Shown here: positions 27,063 to 36,637 of the stretch, piece by piece
Numbering within the stretch: position 1 is the first letter of the stretch
Layout: each line of letters begins with the position of its first letter
Source: Halorussus salinisoli
Lineage (GTDB): Archaea; Halobacteriota; Halobacteria; Halobacteriales; Haladaptataceae
Assembly (NCBI GenBank): GCA_005239435.1
Contig: SZNP01000001.1
Location: 1,054,001 to 1,118,000, forward strand
DNA length: 64,000 nucleotides
Direction: 5' to 3'
Position numbers and translations under genes: made by a program
Notes under the pieces: model-generated
What the model was told of the DNA's origin: nothing
The model's database searches: none
What the model saw: the letters and a program-made list of their open reading frames with translations, nothing else

Positions 27063-28496
27063 ATGGCAGACGGAGTTACGACAGAAGAGCGCGTGACCGT
27101 CTCGCAGGTGATGGACCGAATCCCCGTCGGCCGATTCCACCGTCGCCTGCTGGCGATCTGCGGGAGCGCGTGGGCGTTCGACGGCATGGAAGTCATCATC
27201 ATCAGCTTCACGCTCCCGGTCCTCATCTCCGCGTGGGGTCTCTCGGGGCTGAGCGCCGGACTGCTGGGGAGCGCGAGTCTGATGGGCATGATAGCTGGCA
27301 ACTGGGCGTGGGGCTGGTACGCCGACGAACACGGCCGGAAGGACGCCTTCCAGTGGACTGTCCTCACCTACTCGCTGTTCGCCGGCCTGACCGCGTTCGC
27401 CACCGGATTCTACTCCGGGTTCGCGCTCCGGTTCCTGACGGGCGTCGGACTCGGCGGTGCGCTCGCGGTTGACACCTCTTACCTTTCGGAACATCTCCCG
27501 ACCGACCGACGGGGGCGCTACCTCGTCTATCTGGACGCGTTCTGGCCCCTCGGCAACGTCCTCGCCGTGGTGCTGGCGTGGTTGTTCCTCTCGGCGCTCT
27601 CCACCGGCGGTACCGTCGCGGTGCCGGTCCTCGGTGCGGTCGCGGGGTGGCGACTCCTGTTCGCCAGCGCGGCGTTCCCGGCCCTGCTCGTGTTCGTCAT
27701 CCGAAGTCAGCTACGGGAGACGCCCTACTACCTCGCCCGCCGAGGCGACATCGAAGGGGCCAACGACCGCATCCGTGCCATCGCCGACGAGAACGACGAG
27801 GAGTTCACTCCCATCACCGCCGAGTCGGTCGAGACCCGCGAGTCGGCGAGTTACTCGCGGCTGTTCGAGTCGGACCTCCGCAACTCCACCGCGATGATAG
27901 CGACCGCGTGGTTCGCCATCAACTTCGGCTACTACGGCGTGTTCATCTGGCTCCCGCAGACGGTCGGTGCGGCGGGCGTCGTCGAGAGCGTCACGTTCGC
28001 CGGAGCGACGGTAGAGGGTATCTATCTCTACTTCCTGCTCATCGCGCTGGTCCAGTTCCCCGGCTACTTCAGCGCGGCCTACCTCGTGGAGAAGATCGGC
28101 CGGAAGCCGACTCTGGGGAGCTATCTTGCCCTCTCGGGCGTGTTCACCTTCGTCTTCGCGGCCTCGATGCCGAACGTCTCACTGTTCGGTGCGGGACTGT
28201 CGGGCTTCTGGCCGTTCTTCGGCGGCCTGCTCGCGGCGAGTTTCTTCACGCTCGGCGCGTGGGGTGCCATCTACGCCTACACTCCGGAACTGTTCCCGAC
28301 CGAAGTCCGGGGCACGGGCAACGGGTTCGCGGGCGGCGTCGGGAAAATCGGTGCGGTCGTCGGCCCGATTCTGGCCGGTGCACTCGTGGAAATCGGGTAT
28401 CTGACCGCGCTCGCGCCACTCGCGGTCGCCTTCGTCCTCGGCGGACTCGTCGTCTTCGCCTTCGGCCGCGAGACGATGGGCGAACCGCTTTTCTGA
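27063..28496 (+). CDS. MFS transporter, sugar porter/organic-anion type
   Basis: A 477-residue permease with about 12 hydrophobic segments. The loop-2 MFS motif GWYADEHGRKDAF lies near residues 83-95, and PTDRRGRYLVYLDAFW and a second-half VEKIGRKPTLG repeat it. PELFPTEVRGTGNGFAGG near residue 415 is typical of sugar-porter and aromatic-acid carriers. The substrate is not predictable. The ATG is preferred because the upstream frame lacks hydrophobic or conserved residues. Confidence 0.85.
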   Translation: MADGVTTEERVTVSQVMDRIPVGRFHRRLLAICGSAWAFDGMEVIIISFTLPVLISAWGLSGLSAGLLGSASLMGMIAGNWAWGWYADEHGRKDAFQWTVLTYSLFAGLTAFATGFYSGFALRFLTGVGLGGALAVDTSYLSEHLPTDRRGRYLVYLDAFWPLGNVLAVVLAWLFLSALSTGGTVAVPVLGAVAGWRLLFASAAFPALLVFVIRSQLRETPYYLARRGDIEGANDRIRAIADENDEEFTPITAESVETRESASYSRLFESDLRNSTAMIATAWFAINFGYYGVFIWLPQTVGAAGVVESVTFAGATVEGIYLYFLLIALVQFPGYFSAAYLVEKIGRKPTLGSYLALSGVFTFVFAASMPNVSLFGAGLSGFWPFFGGLLAASFFTLGAWGAIYAYTPELFPTEVRGTGNGFAGGVGKIGAVVGPILAGALVEIGYLTALAPLAVAFVLGGLVVFAFGRETMGEPLF

Positions 28497-28506
28497 GGCC
28501 GACCGA

Positions 28507-29160
28507 ATGTCACCCAGAAAGGATTTGTCGAGCGTGGCCCTACCGAGGGTCGTGACGAACTCCCCTTCCCGACGGTCGGTCCTCGAGACCGCGGCTACCT
28601 GCTCTCTCGTCGCCCTCGCGGGATGCGTCTCCTCGGAGGGCGACGGCGAGCAGTCGTCCCGGCCCGACTCGGCGACGGCCGACGCGACCGACTCCTCGAC
28701 CCCCGAATGGGTGGACTGCGACGAGGTGGAGTCCCCACCGAACCCCGCGGACACCGACGAAGTCGCTCCGAAGACGTACCCAGATTTCCCGGCGCGACTC
28801 GCACGCTCGAGTGTGACCGAGTTCGTGACGGCCTACGAGCGAGTCTACAAGCACAACGAAATCCTCGCCCGCGAACGAAATCTGACCTACGTCGACGTCG
28901 GCCGCGTCGAGGTGTCGGACGCGGAGCGTACGGACGAGGGGTTCGTCGTCTACGTCACCGTCGAGTTCGGCTGGGGCGAAGGTGGCGGTAGCGACGACGA
29001 AACCGCGACTTCGCTCCACGCGGACGGCGGGAGTAAGGTGAGCTACTTCGTCGGGGAACGAGCCCTGAAGCGCGTCGAACCCGACGAGTGGAAGTTCGCG
29101 GACCCGCGGACGACGGCCGGAGCAGTGCTTCGGTGCAGGTCGGCGACGACCACCGAGTAG
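28507..29160 (+). CDS. Tat lipoprotein, unknown function
   Basis: A 217-residue protein with twin arginine SRRSVLETAA and lipobox LAGC (C40), an acidic Ser/Thr linker, then a domain with VTEFVTAYERVYKHNEILAR and FVVYVTVEFGWGEGGGS. No known family is recognised. It begins ten bases after the MFS gene, so it may be co-transcribed. A GTG 15 codons in could be the true start and would give a shorter signal peptide. Confidence 0.7.
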   Translation: MSPRKDLSSVALPRVVTNSPSRRSVLETAATCSLVALAGCVSSEGDGEQSSRPDSATADATDSSTPEWVDCDEVESPPNPADTDEVAPKTYPDFPARLARSSVTEFVTAYERVYKHNEILARERNLTYVDVGRVEVSDAERTDEGFVVYVTVEFGWGEGGGSDDETATSLHADGGSKVSYFVGERALKRVEPDEWKFADPRTTAGAVLRCRSATTTE

Positions 29161-29243
29161 CCTGCTCGAAACCGAACCGTTCCCCGGAGAGACAACCGAG
29201 TAACTCCCCGGGGGACTTACGTCTGGGCGTCCTACGTCCGGGC

Positions 29244-30485
29244 ATGGGTTGGGTACGAGAGTTCTCGTTCGACCGGGAGCGAATCGCGTGGTGGCTGGTC
29301 GCAGTTGTGCTCGTCCTCGCTGTCGGCTACGTCGTCACGTCGTTCCTGGGAACGTTTCTGCTCGGCCTGTTCGTCTACTACGCGACCCGGCCGATGTACC
29401 GGCGACTCCTCGGACAAATGCGCCAACCGACGCTGACCGCCGTCACGGCACTCGTCGGACTGGCGCTTCCGGGCCTCGTTCTACTTGGTTACACCGTCGT
29501 CGTCAGCGTCCAAGAACTGAGTTCGCTGGCGGGAATCGGTCTCTCGGAGTTCGAGGGGATGCTCGGGCCTTACATGGACACCTCGCTCCTGCTCGACCCG
29601 CAACGACTGTTCGACGTCGTTCAGGCGAACCCTCAGCAGTTCGTCTCCGACCGCGGGGCCGAGGCCGTGAGCGACGTTCTCGGGTCCATCGTCGCGGTGG
29701 TCGGCGTCCTCGCCAGCACTGTGCTGGGTATCGTCATCGTGCTGGTGGTCGCCTTCTACCTGCTCCGGGACGACCACCGACTCGCGTCGTGGTTCCGGAC
29801 GGAGATCGCGGGCGAGGACAGTCCGACGGTCGCGTTCGCACGCGCGGTGGACGACGACCTCGAAACCGTCTACTTCGGCAACATCCTGACCGCGTTCGTC
29901 ATCGCCATCATATCCGCCATCATCTACAATCTCCTCGATATGATAGCTCCGGCCGCCGTCTCGCTCCCGTCGCCGACCTTGCTGGGGTTGCTCACTGGAC
30001 TCGCCAGCCTCGTCCCGGTCGTCGGGATGAAACTGGTGTACGTCCCGCTCGGCATCGTGCTGGCGGTGGTGGCCGGACTCGGCGACCCCGCTCTGCTGTG
30101 GTTCCCGGTGCTCTTCCTGCTCGTGGCCTTCGTCGTCGTGGACACGATTCCCGAACTCGTCCTGCGGCCGTACGTCTCCGGGCGGGACCTCCACACCGGC
30201 CTCGTCCTGCTCGCGTACGTCCTCGGTCCCGTCCTGTTCGGCTGGTACGGCCTGTTCCTCGGCCCGCTCCTCCTCGTGCTGGTCGTCCACTTCGTGCGCG
30301 TCATCGTACCGGAGTTGGTCGAACGCGACGAGTTCGACGTCGACCAGGCCACCACCGAGTCCGACGTGCTCGGCGAGTCGTCGGTGCGTCGCCGCGCCGG
30401 GAATCTCCGCGCCGTCCGTGCCCCCGTTCCGGCGCTCGCACGCCGCGAGCGCACTCCCGACGGTGGGCCGGAGGAGACGGAGTAG
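29244..30485 (+). CDS. AI-2E family transporter (PerM-like)
   Basis: A 413-residue membrane protein with about eight hydrophobic segments. The PerM-type N-terminal pair of helices, a periplasmic-like helical insert (about residues 100-150), and the GLLTGLASLVPVVGMKLVYVP loop followed by ELVLRPYVSGRDLHTGLVLLAYVLGPVLFGWYGLFLGP are characteristic. Substrate unknown; the family includes ion antiporters and putative quorum-signal exporters. The C-terminal 50 residues are an arginine-rich cytoplasmic tail. Confidence 0.87.
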   Translation: MGWVREFSFDRERIAWWLVAVVLVLAVGYVVTSFLGTFLLGLFVYYATRPMYRRLLGQMRQPTLTAVTALVGLALPGLVLLGYTVVVSVQELSSLAGIGLSEFEGMLGPYMDTSLLLDPQRLFDVVQANPQQFVSDRGAEAVSDVLGSIVAVVGVLASTVLGIVIVLVVAFYLLRDDHRLASWFRTEIAGEDSPTVAFARAVDDDLETVYFGNILTAFVIAIISAIIYNLLDMIAPAAVSLPSPTLLGLLTGLASLVPVVGMKLVYVPLGIVLAVVAGLGDPALLWFPVLFLLVAFVVVDTIPELVLRPYVSGRDLHTGLVLLAYVLGPVLFGWYGLFLGPLLLVLVVHFVRVIVPELVERDEFDVDQATTESDVLGESSVRRRAGNLRAVRAPVPALARRERTPDGGPEETE

Positions 30486-30506
30486 GCGACCGACGGCACG
30501 CCCCGC

Positions 30507-31931
30507 CTACTCGCGCTTCTCGAAGATGGGCGTCCCCGGACCGCCGGTGTCCTCGTACCCCCGACGCCGGAGCGCGAACACCACCTCGCTCAGGGCGCAC
30601 TCGCCCGATAGAATCGGCTCGCCGTCGTCGGTGAACTCGGCGGTCGCCCGGTTCAGGTCGTCCAGCGCGAACGAATCGTCGACCTCTCGGAGCGTCTCAC
30701 CGACCGTCTCGTCGTTCCCGTCGGGGTCGTAGGCTTCGACCTTCGCCGCCGCGCGCTCGGCCATGTCGTCGTACGTGCGCTGGCCCGACCGCTCGGGGTC
30801 CCGAATCTCCTTGGCGTACTCCAGCATTCGCTTGCTCTCGGCGACCGCGTCGTCCCAGTGTTCGACCGCCCAGACCGCGAGGTCCGGCAGTTCCTCGATG
30901 GTTCCGGCCAACTCGTAGTCTCGCGGGATGGCGTCGTAAATCCAGGGCTGATTCCTGGCGATTAACACCTGTCCGCTCCCGGCCTGCTCGAACCACGTCC
31001 GGGCCAGCGTCTCGTACTCGGTCGCGGAGATACAGAGGTCGCCCATTCGGAGGGCGGCCTCGAACTCCTCGCGGGAGGCCTGCGGGTAGGTCTCGACCCA
31101 CGGCAGGTCGGCGTACTCGGTCGGAATCCGACTCATGCTCGTCATCACGGTTCGGACGCCGAACCTGTCGTGGAGCATCTCGGCGATGCCCATGACGGTG
31201 CCGACCTGCTTCTTGTCCCAGATAGACCCCGCGATGTGGAGATACTGGGGTTCGTCGGCGTACTCGGCGTCGAACCGCGAGAAGTCGATTGGACTGCCGG
31301 TCTGGACAGCGTCGTCTAACGCCCGGTCGATCACCGACCCCTGCATGAACTCGTGGCCGTACTCGCGCATCCCCTCGACGTCGATGGCGGCCTTGAACCA
31401 CATCCCGTCGGAGAGGACCGACTCGCTGATTTCGGTCTCGCGCTGGAACTCGTTGCGCCAACCGGTGTTCGCGTACTTGAAGGGGAGTTGCAGGTCGTGG
31501 ACGTTGGCGACGATGTCGACGGGCCACGGCTGGCCGACCCGGTGGCCGTCGAGCGCGAGGAGCCACTTGTAGAGGTCCGCGCGCCCGCGCCGGAGTTGGT
31601 CGATGACCACGTCGACGTAGCCCAACCGGTCGTAGGTCACTTCCGCGAGCGCCTCCAGTTGGGCCTCGCTGTACCCCGACTCGGTGAACGCGTCCTGATG
31701 TCGGTGGCCGTGCATGAACGGTTCGGCCTCGACGAGGGTCACCCGGTCGCGGTCGGCGAGGACGTACTCGGGGTCGTAGTCGGCCACCTCCGGCGGCGCG
31801 AGCAACCAGTAGACGTGGAGGTCCGGGTCGATGTCGAGCCACTCTTCGACCCACACTACTGCGTCGTTGAGGGTGCCGTTGGCGGTGGCGTCGTCGGGCC
31901 GATAGAGTTCGGGTACGATGAGTATGCGCAT
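30507..31931 (-). CDS. Glycosyltransferase-like GT-B protein, paralogue A
   Basis: A 474-residue protein. The N-terminal MRILIVPELYRPDDATANGTLNDAV looks like a Rossmann half. The C-terminal half with YETLARTWFEQAGSGQVLIARNQPW and EWxDAVAESKR-like helices resembles the donor-binding half of GT-B glycosyltransferases. The last 70 residues add a small domain ending in RRRGYEDTGGPGTPIFEK. A paralogue lies at 33007-34410. Enzyme activity and substrate are not established; the glycosyltransferase call is an inference from fold pattern. Confidence 0.6.
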   Translation of the reverse strand: MRILIVPELYRPDDATANGTLNDAVVWVEEWLDIDPDLHVYWLLAPPEVADYDPEYVLADRDRVTLVEAEPFMHGHRHQDAFTESGYSEAQLEALAEVTYDRLGYVDVVIDQLRRGRADLYKWLLALDGHRVGQPWPVDIVANVHDLQLPFKYANTGWRNEFQRETEISESVLSDGMWFKAAIDVEGMREYGHEFMQGSVIDRALDDAVQTGSPIDFSRFDAEYADEPQYLHIAGSIWDKKQVGTVMGIAEMLHDRFGVRTVMTSMSRIPTEYADLPWVETYPQASREEFEAALRMGDLCISATEYETLARTWFEQAGSGQVLIARNQPWIYDAIPRDYELAGTIEELPDLAVWAVEHWDDAVAESKRMLEYAKEIRDPERSGQRTYDDMAERAAAKVEAYDPDGNDETVGETLREVDDSFALDDLNRATAEFTDDGEPILSGECALSEVVFALRRRGYEDTGGPGTPIFEKRE

Positions 31932-32295
31932 CTAAAATCCTCCGAATAATTCCGAAAACGGGAGACTGGACCTTGAAAGTATCTGGATATGCGGAGGGCG
32001 GACTTCGGACTTCTCGGCCCCTCACCGTGACGAACTGGCCGATAATCGACTCAGCGCGTGCTGGCGCGGTCGTCGCGAGCGGAGCGAAGTGACTGACGGC
32101 TCGTCGGAGCGTGCCTCTGACGGTGGACGAGTGAGCGCAGTGAGGAGTAGCTAGCTATTTCTCCGCCTCCTCTCGTCCTTCCCTCCAATACCGCCGATAC
32201 CAACGATACTGACGATACCCAACGGCATCAGGGAACCGACTCGCGCCAGCCACTTCGCAACAACCGATTTACCACGTCGGGACCTACCCCTCGCC
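31932..32295. other. Gene-free region with GTAGCTAGCT word
   Basis: No gene in about 360 bases between divergent genes. It contains AGTAGCTAGCT at 32146-32156, preceded by a GC-rich stretch similar in layout to 1496-1650 (both start GCGTGCTGGCGC). Promoters for both flanking genes must be here. Confidence 0.5.
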
Positions 32296-33018
32296 ATGCG
32301 ACCCGCGATTCAACTCTACACGCTCCGCGAACTAGACGAACCGCTGCCCGACCTCCTCCGGCGAGTCGGCGAGACCGAGTTCGAAGGCGTCGAGTTCGCC
32401 GGACTCGGCGACTCGGACCCCGAGGAAATCCGGAACGCGCTGGACGAGGCCGGACTCGACGCCGCCGCGGCCCATGTCGGTATCGAGGCCCTCGAAGCCG
32501 ACCTCGAAACCGTCGCCGAGACCTACGACCCCCTCGACTGCGACCGCGTCGTCGTCCCGTACCTCGACGAGGCCGAGTTCGCCAGCAAGGAGGCCGTGGC
32601 CGACACCGCTCGCCGCCTCCAGACGCTGGCCGGGCGACTGGACGAGAGGGGCATCGCGCTCGGCTACCACAACCACGACCACGAGTTCGCGGACCTCGAC
32701 GGTCGGACTGCCTTCGACCTGCTCGCCGACGAGACCGACTTCGACCTCGAACTCGACGTCGGGTGGGCGACCGCCGCGGGCCACGACCCCATCGGCCTGC
32801 TCGGCCACCTCCGCGGGCGAGTCCCGCTGGTCCACCTCAAGGACGTGTCGGGCACCACGCCGGTCGAACTCGGCGACGGCGACCTCGAAATCCAGGCCTG
32901 CGTCCGGGCGGCCCGGGAGGCCGGAACCGAGTGGCTGGTCTACGAACACGACGAACCGGACGACCCCGAGCAGTCGCTGGAACACGGCGCGGAGACGCTG
33001 GCCGAACTACTCGGTTGA
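32296..33018 (+). CDS. Sugar phosphate isomerase/epimerase (xylose-isomerase-like TIM barrel)
   Basis: A 240-residue TIM-barrel enzyme. Metal-site segments are EGVEFAGLGD, LGYHNHDHEF, LDVGWATAAGHDP, PLVHLKDV and WLVYEHDEP, the Glu/His/Asp pattern of AP-endonuclease-2-type isomerases. Likely acts on a sugar or inositol derivative. It lies between the two GT-like paralogues and overlaps the tail of the second by 12 bases in convergent orientation. Confidence 0.82.
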   Translation: MRPAIQLYTLRELDEPLPDLLRRVGETEFEGVEFAGLGDSDPEEIRNALDEAGLDAAAAHVGIEALEADLETVAETYDPLDCDRVVVPYLDEAEFASKEAVADTARRLQTLAGRLDERGIALGYHNHDHEFADLDGRTAFDLLADETDFDLELDVGWATAAGHDPIGLLGHLRGRVPLVHLKDVSGTTPVELGDGDLEIQACVRAAREAGTEWLVYEHDEPDDPEQSLEHGAETLAELLG

Positions 33019-34410
33019 GCGCACGAACACCGGCGTCCCCGGATTTCCGGCGTCCCGATACCCGAGCGACCGCAGGGCGTACACGAGGTCGGTGACGGTG
33101 CAGTCGTCTGCTCGTTCGGCCACGCGCTTCCGGAGGTCGTCCAGCGGAACCCGACCGTCGAACGTCGAAACCGCCGCCTCCACGTCCTCCCGAATCCCAC
33201 TGCCCTCGAATCCCGAAACCCGGCGTTCGACGCGCTCGGCGAGGTCCCGATAGGTTCGTCGTCCGCACTGCTCCGGACCGCGGACCTCCCGGACGCGCTC
33301 TACCATCCGGCGGTTCTCGGCGACCGCCTCGTCCCAGTTGCGGACCGCTCGGACGGCGATGGCTTCGAGTTCTTCGAGACCTCCGGCGAGTCGGTAGTCC
33401 TCGGGCACGCAGTCGTAGGCCCACGGTTCGTCGCGGACCACGAGGACCTGCCCGCTGGCGGCCTGCTCGAAGGGCGTCCGGGGCATCGTCTCGTGGTCCG
33501 AGGCACAGATGGTGAGGTCGCCGCGCCGGAGCGCGTCGTCGTACTCCTCGCGGGAGCACTCGGGGACGGCGTCCACGAACTCGCGGGCCGCGAAGCCGTC
33601 CGGAATCGGGTCCATGTTCGTCATCAGCGTCCGGATTCCGAACTCGCGGTGGAGGGTCTCGGCGGCGTCGAGCACCACGTCGAGGTTCTTCTTTCCCCAT
33701 CCCGACCCCGCGACGTGGAGCAACTCGGGGACGGCGGCGTACTCCTCCTCGAAGTCGGCGAAGTCGAGCGGACTTCCGGTTTCGAGCGCGCCGTCGAGCA
33801 GGTCGTCCAGGAACTCCTCGCGGAGAAGGGCGGTGCCGTACTCTCGCATGCGCTCGGCGTCGACTCCGGCCTTGAACCAGAGACCGTCGGCGACCGCCGC
33901 GGCCGACAACTCGGCTTTCATCGGAGCGTCGTCGGGGAGTTCTCGCCCGTGGCGCTTGAACGGGAGTCGGAGGTCGTGGACGTAGCCGACGAGTTCGGTG
34001 GGGCGGACCGCGGCGTCCGGGCCGCCGCCGAGGCGGTGGAGCCACTTGTAGAGGTCGTATCGGCCGGTCACTTGCTGGTCCACCGCCACGTCCACGTAGC
34101 TCGTCGGGTCGAAAATCGCCTCTTCGACGGCCCGGAACTGGGCTTCGGTGTATCCCGTTTCGGAAAACGCGTCTTCGTGTTCGTGGCCGTGGAGGAAGGG
34201 TTCGGCCCCGACGAGGGTCACCCGGTCGCGGTCGGCGAGGACGTACTCGGGGTCGTAGTCGGCCACCTCCGGCGGCGCGAGCAACCAGTAGACGTGGAGG
34301 TGTGGGTCGATGTCGAGCCACTCGGCGACCAACTCCACTGCGTCGTTGAGGGTACCGTTGGCGGTGGCGTCGTCGGGTCGATAGAGTTCGGGTACGAAGA
34401 GAACGCGCAT
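33007..34410 (-). CDS. Glycosyltransferase-like GT-B protein, paralogue B
   Basis: A 467-residue protein closely similar to paralogue A along its whole length, sharing the MRxLxVPELYRPDDATANGT start, the HETMPRTPFEQAASGQVLVVRDEPW core and the RSLGYRDAGNPGTPVF end. Codons for about residues 37-67 are identical in DNA to paralogue A over 93 bases, while flanks have diverged. A cytoplasmic location is likely, as there is no signal or membrane segment. Substrate unknown. Confidence 0.6.
   Translation of the reverse strand: MRVLFVPELYRPDDATANGTLNDAVELVAEWLDIDPHLHVYWLLAPPEVADYDPEYVLADRDRVTLVGAEPFLHGHEHEDAFSETGYTEAQFRAVEEAIFDPTSYVDVAVDQQVTGRYDLYKWLHRLGGGPDAAVRPTELVGYVHDLRLPFKRHGRELPDDAPMKAELSAAAVADGLWFKAGVDAERMREYGTALLREEFLDDLLDGALETGSPLDFADFEEEYAAVPELLHVAGSGWGKKNLDVVLDAAETLHREFGIRTLMTNMDPIPDGFAAREFVDAVPECSREEYDDALRRGDLTICASDHETMPRTPFEQAASGQVLVVRDEPWAYDCVPEDYRLAGGLEELEAIAVRAVRNWDEAVAENRRMVERVREVRGPEQCGRRTYRDLAERVERRVSGFEGSGIREDVEAAVSTFDGRVPLDDLRKRVAERADDCTVTDLVYALRSLGYRDAGNPGTPVFVRSTE
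34209..34301. repeat. 93-base identical tract shared with 31730-31822
   Basis: Within the two GT-like paralogues, 34209-34301 and 31730-31822 are identical base for base. Just outside, differences appear every few bases. Synonymous sites are also unchanged, which points to recent gene conversion. Confidence 0.9.
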
Positions 34411-34619
34411 TCGGTTTCCGCACCGACTGACGACGAAGGCGGTCTTTACCGTGGCGGCCGAGGACCGACGCCCGTATCAAATTGTGGTAATAATTCCGTC
34501 GTAAACAGTTCTGCTGACGACAGGTATTTCAGTCGGGCCGTGTGATTTTAAAACATCCATGGCCGCGCAGCTCATGGACACATCATCATCCAGCCCCGAC
34601 AAGGGGCAGTTCACCACAC

Positions 34620-36116
34620 ATGGACGACACAGCAAAATACGTCATTCACGCCGACATCACCGCAGACGGGGTGGTAGAACGGAGTGACGTCGTCGGCGCG
34701 GTCTTCGGGCAAACCGAAGGCCTGCTCGGCGACGACCTGGACCTCCGTGACCTCCAGCAGTCATCCAAACTCGGACGTATCGACGTAAACATCGACAGCG
34801 AGAACGGACAGTCGTTCGGGACCATAACGATTTCGTCGAGTCTCGACAAAGTAGAGACCTCCATCCTCGCGGCCGCGCTGGAGACCATCAGTCGCGTCGG
34901 CCCCTGTCGGGCCACCGTCTCCGTCGCGAGCATCGAGGACGTGCGCGCCGCCAAGCGCCGGAAGGTCGTGGACCGCGCGAAGCAACTCCTCTCGGAGTCG
35001 TTCGACGAGGACGTGATGACCTCGCGCGAGATTCTGGAGGAGGTCCGCCAGAGCGTCCGCGTCGAGGACATCGCGGAGTACGAGGGCCTGCCAGCAGGTC
35101 CCCGCGTCGCGGACAGCGACGCCATCATCGTGGTCGAGGGCCGGTCGGACGTGCTGAACCTCCTCCGCTACGGCGTCAAGAACGCCGTCGCGGTCGAAGG
35201 AACCAACGTCCCCGACGCGGTGGCCGACCTCACGCAGAACCGAACCGTCACCGCCTTCCTCGACGGCGACCGCGGCGGCGACCTCATCCGGAGGGAACTC
35301 GCGCAGGTCGGCGACATCGACTACGTGGCGTTCGCGCCCGCGAACAAGTCGGTCGAAGACCTCGCGCGTCACGAGGTCATGTCCGCGCTCCGGAGCAAGC
35401 GGCCCTTCGAGGAGTCGATGGTCGGCGACGAATCGGACGAACCAGAACCAGCGGACGCCGACGCACCCGACGCCGACCCGACGTCGGCCAACTCCGGCGC
35501 GAGCGAGGCCGGTCCCGCCGCGACCGACGGGAGCGCCCGTCCCGCGCCCGAGAGCCAAGAGACCGTCGGGACGAGCGGTCCCGCGACGCCGGACCCCGAG
35601 GCAGAGTCGCCGACCGCAGAGTCCGCGATAGCCGACGCGGAGAGCGTCGACTCTGCGATAGTCGAGGCCACGGCGGAGTCCGACGAGGCCGACCCGATGG
35701 ACGGTCCCGACGTAATCGACGGCCCGGAGGGATTGGCTGGCGAGTCCCCGACCGACGCCGAGAGTGACGTCGAAACGGACGCCGAGAGTGGCGACGACGA
35801 GTCGGTTCCGGCGGTCGACTCCGAACCGGCGACCCTGCGTGGTCACATCGAGGCCGTCGTGGACGCCGAGACCGGAACTGCTCGCCTGCTGGACGAGTCG
35901 TTCGAGACCATCGCCGAGGTGGCGGCCGAGAACGCCTTCGACGGCGTGGAGAGCGCCGACGAGGTGCCCTACGCGGTGGTCCTCGACGGGACGCTCGACC
36001 AGCGCGTCCTCGACGTGTCGGCCCAGCGCGGCGTCGGTCAGGTCGTCGCTCGGGAGTTCGGCGAGTTCGTCAAGCGACCCGCCGACGTGCGGATTCGGAC
36101 TGCCGAGCAGTTCTGA
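34620..36116 (+). CDS. dnaG: Archaeal DnaG primase-like protein
   Basis: A 498-residue TOPRIM protein. The conserved [21 protein letters not shown] start, then TOPRIM motifs [18 protein letters not shown] and FLDGDRGGD, are intact. Archaeal DnaG has primase activity and associates with the exosome. Residues about 285-410 are a long acidic Glu/Asp/Ser/Thr-rich linker before a conserved C-terminal domain. An AT-rich promoter (TTTTAAAA near 34547) lies about 70 bases upstream. Confidence 0.94.
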   Translation: MDDTAKYVIHADITADGVVERSDVVGAVFGQTEGLLGDDLDLRDLQQSSKLGRIDVNIDSENGQSFGTITISSSLDKVETSILAAALETISRVGPCRATVSVASIEDVRAAKRRKVVDRAKQLLSESFDEDVMTSREILEEVRQSVRVEDIAEYEGLPAGPRVADSDAIIVVEGRSDVLNLLRYGVKNAVAVEGTNVPDAVADLTQNRTVTAFLDGDRGGDLIRRELAQVGDIDYVAFAPANKSVEDLARHEVMSALRSKRPFEESMVGDESDEPEPADADAPDADPTSANSGASEAGPAATDGSARPAPESQETVGTSGPATPDPEAESPTAESAIADAESVDSAIVEATAESDEADPMDGPDVIDGPEGLAGESPTDAESDVETDAESGDDESVPAVDSEPATLRGHIEAVVDAETGTARLLDESFETIAEVAAENAFDGVESADEVPYAVVLDGTLDQRVLDVSAQRGVGQVVAREFGEFVKRPADVRIRTAEQF

Positions 36117-36132
36117 AATCGGTTCCGACCCC

Positions 36133-36187
36133 GCGAAGTTCCGCACCCCGCGACGGCATCGCGGGGTGCGGAACTTCGCAGTTTTTT
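36133..36187. terminator. 21-bp perfect hairpin with T-run
   Basis: Left arm 36133-36153 pairs perfectly with right arm 36159-36179 (loop CGGCA), followed by TTTTTT at 36182-36187. It lies 16 bases after the dnaG stop and before the stop of the convergent GNAT gene, the position and form of an intrinsic terminator. Only the plus strand carries the T-run. Confidence 0.8.
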
Positions 36188-36214
36188 GCGATGACTATCG
36201 TACGAGGTCCCGAC

Positions 36215-36637
36215 TCAGAGGTCGCGGCACATCGTTATCGCGTCGCTCCCGTCGTCGTAGTACGCAGACTCCCGGCCGACCTCCTCGAAGTCCATCGACT
36301 CGTAGAGGCTTCTGGCGGCGTCGTTCTCGGGGTGGACCGTCAGCCGGAGTCCCGAACAGCCGGCGTCTCGAAGGTGGTCGACGGTCGCCGAGAGGAGCCG
36401 TCGCGCCCGGCCCTCGCGCCGACGTTCGGGCGCGACCGCTATCTCCGCGACGTAACCCGCCTCGTCGTCGTGGAAGGCGACGAGGTAGCCGACCGGAACG
36501 TCGTCGGTGGTCGTCGTGACGAGAACGACCGGCGGGCCGTCGATGGCGTACGTCAGCAGGGCGGGATTCGGCTCTCGGAGGGTGGTCTGAAGCTCTCGGA
36601 GCGCGCTCCGGTCGTCCGGACGAGCGACTCGAATCAC
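36215..36637 (-). CDS. GNAT-family N-acetyltransferase
   Basis: A 140-residue enzyme with GNAT motifs: VGYLVAFHDDEAGYVAEIAVAPERRREGRARRLL includes the R/Q-x-x-G-x-A acetyl-CoA loop, and LRLTVHPENDAARSLYESMDFEEVG is motif B. The layout resembles RimI-type acetyltransferases, but the substrate is unknown. GTG start at 36635-36637 overlaps the DUF92 stop (GTGA), so translation is probably coupled. Confidence 0.85.
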   Translation of the reverse strand: MIRVARPDDRSALRELQTTLREPNPALLTYAIDGPPVVLVTTTTDDVPVGYLVAFHDDEAGYVAEIAVAPERRREGRARRLLSATVDHLRDAGCSGLRLTVHPENDAARSLYESMDFEEVGRESAYYDDGSDAITMCRDL

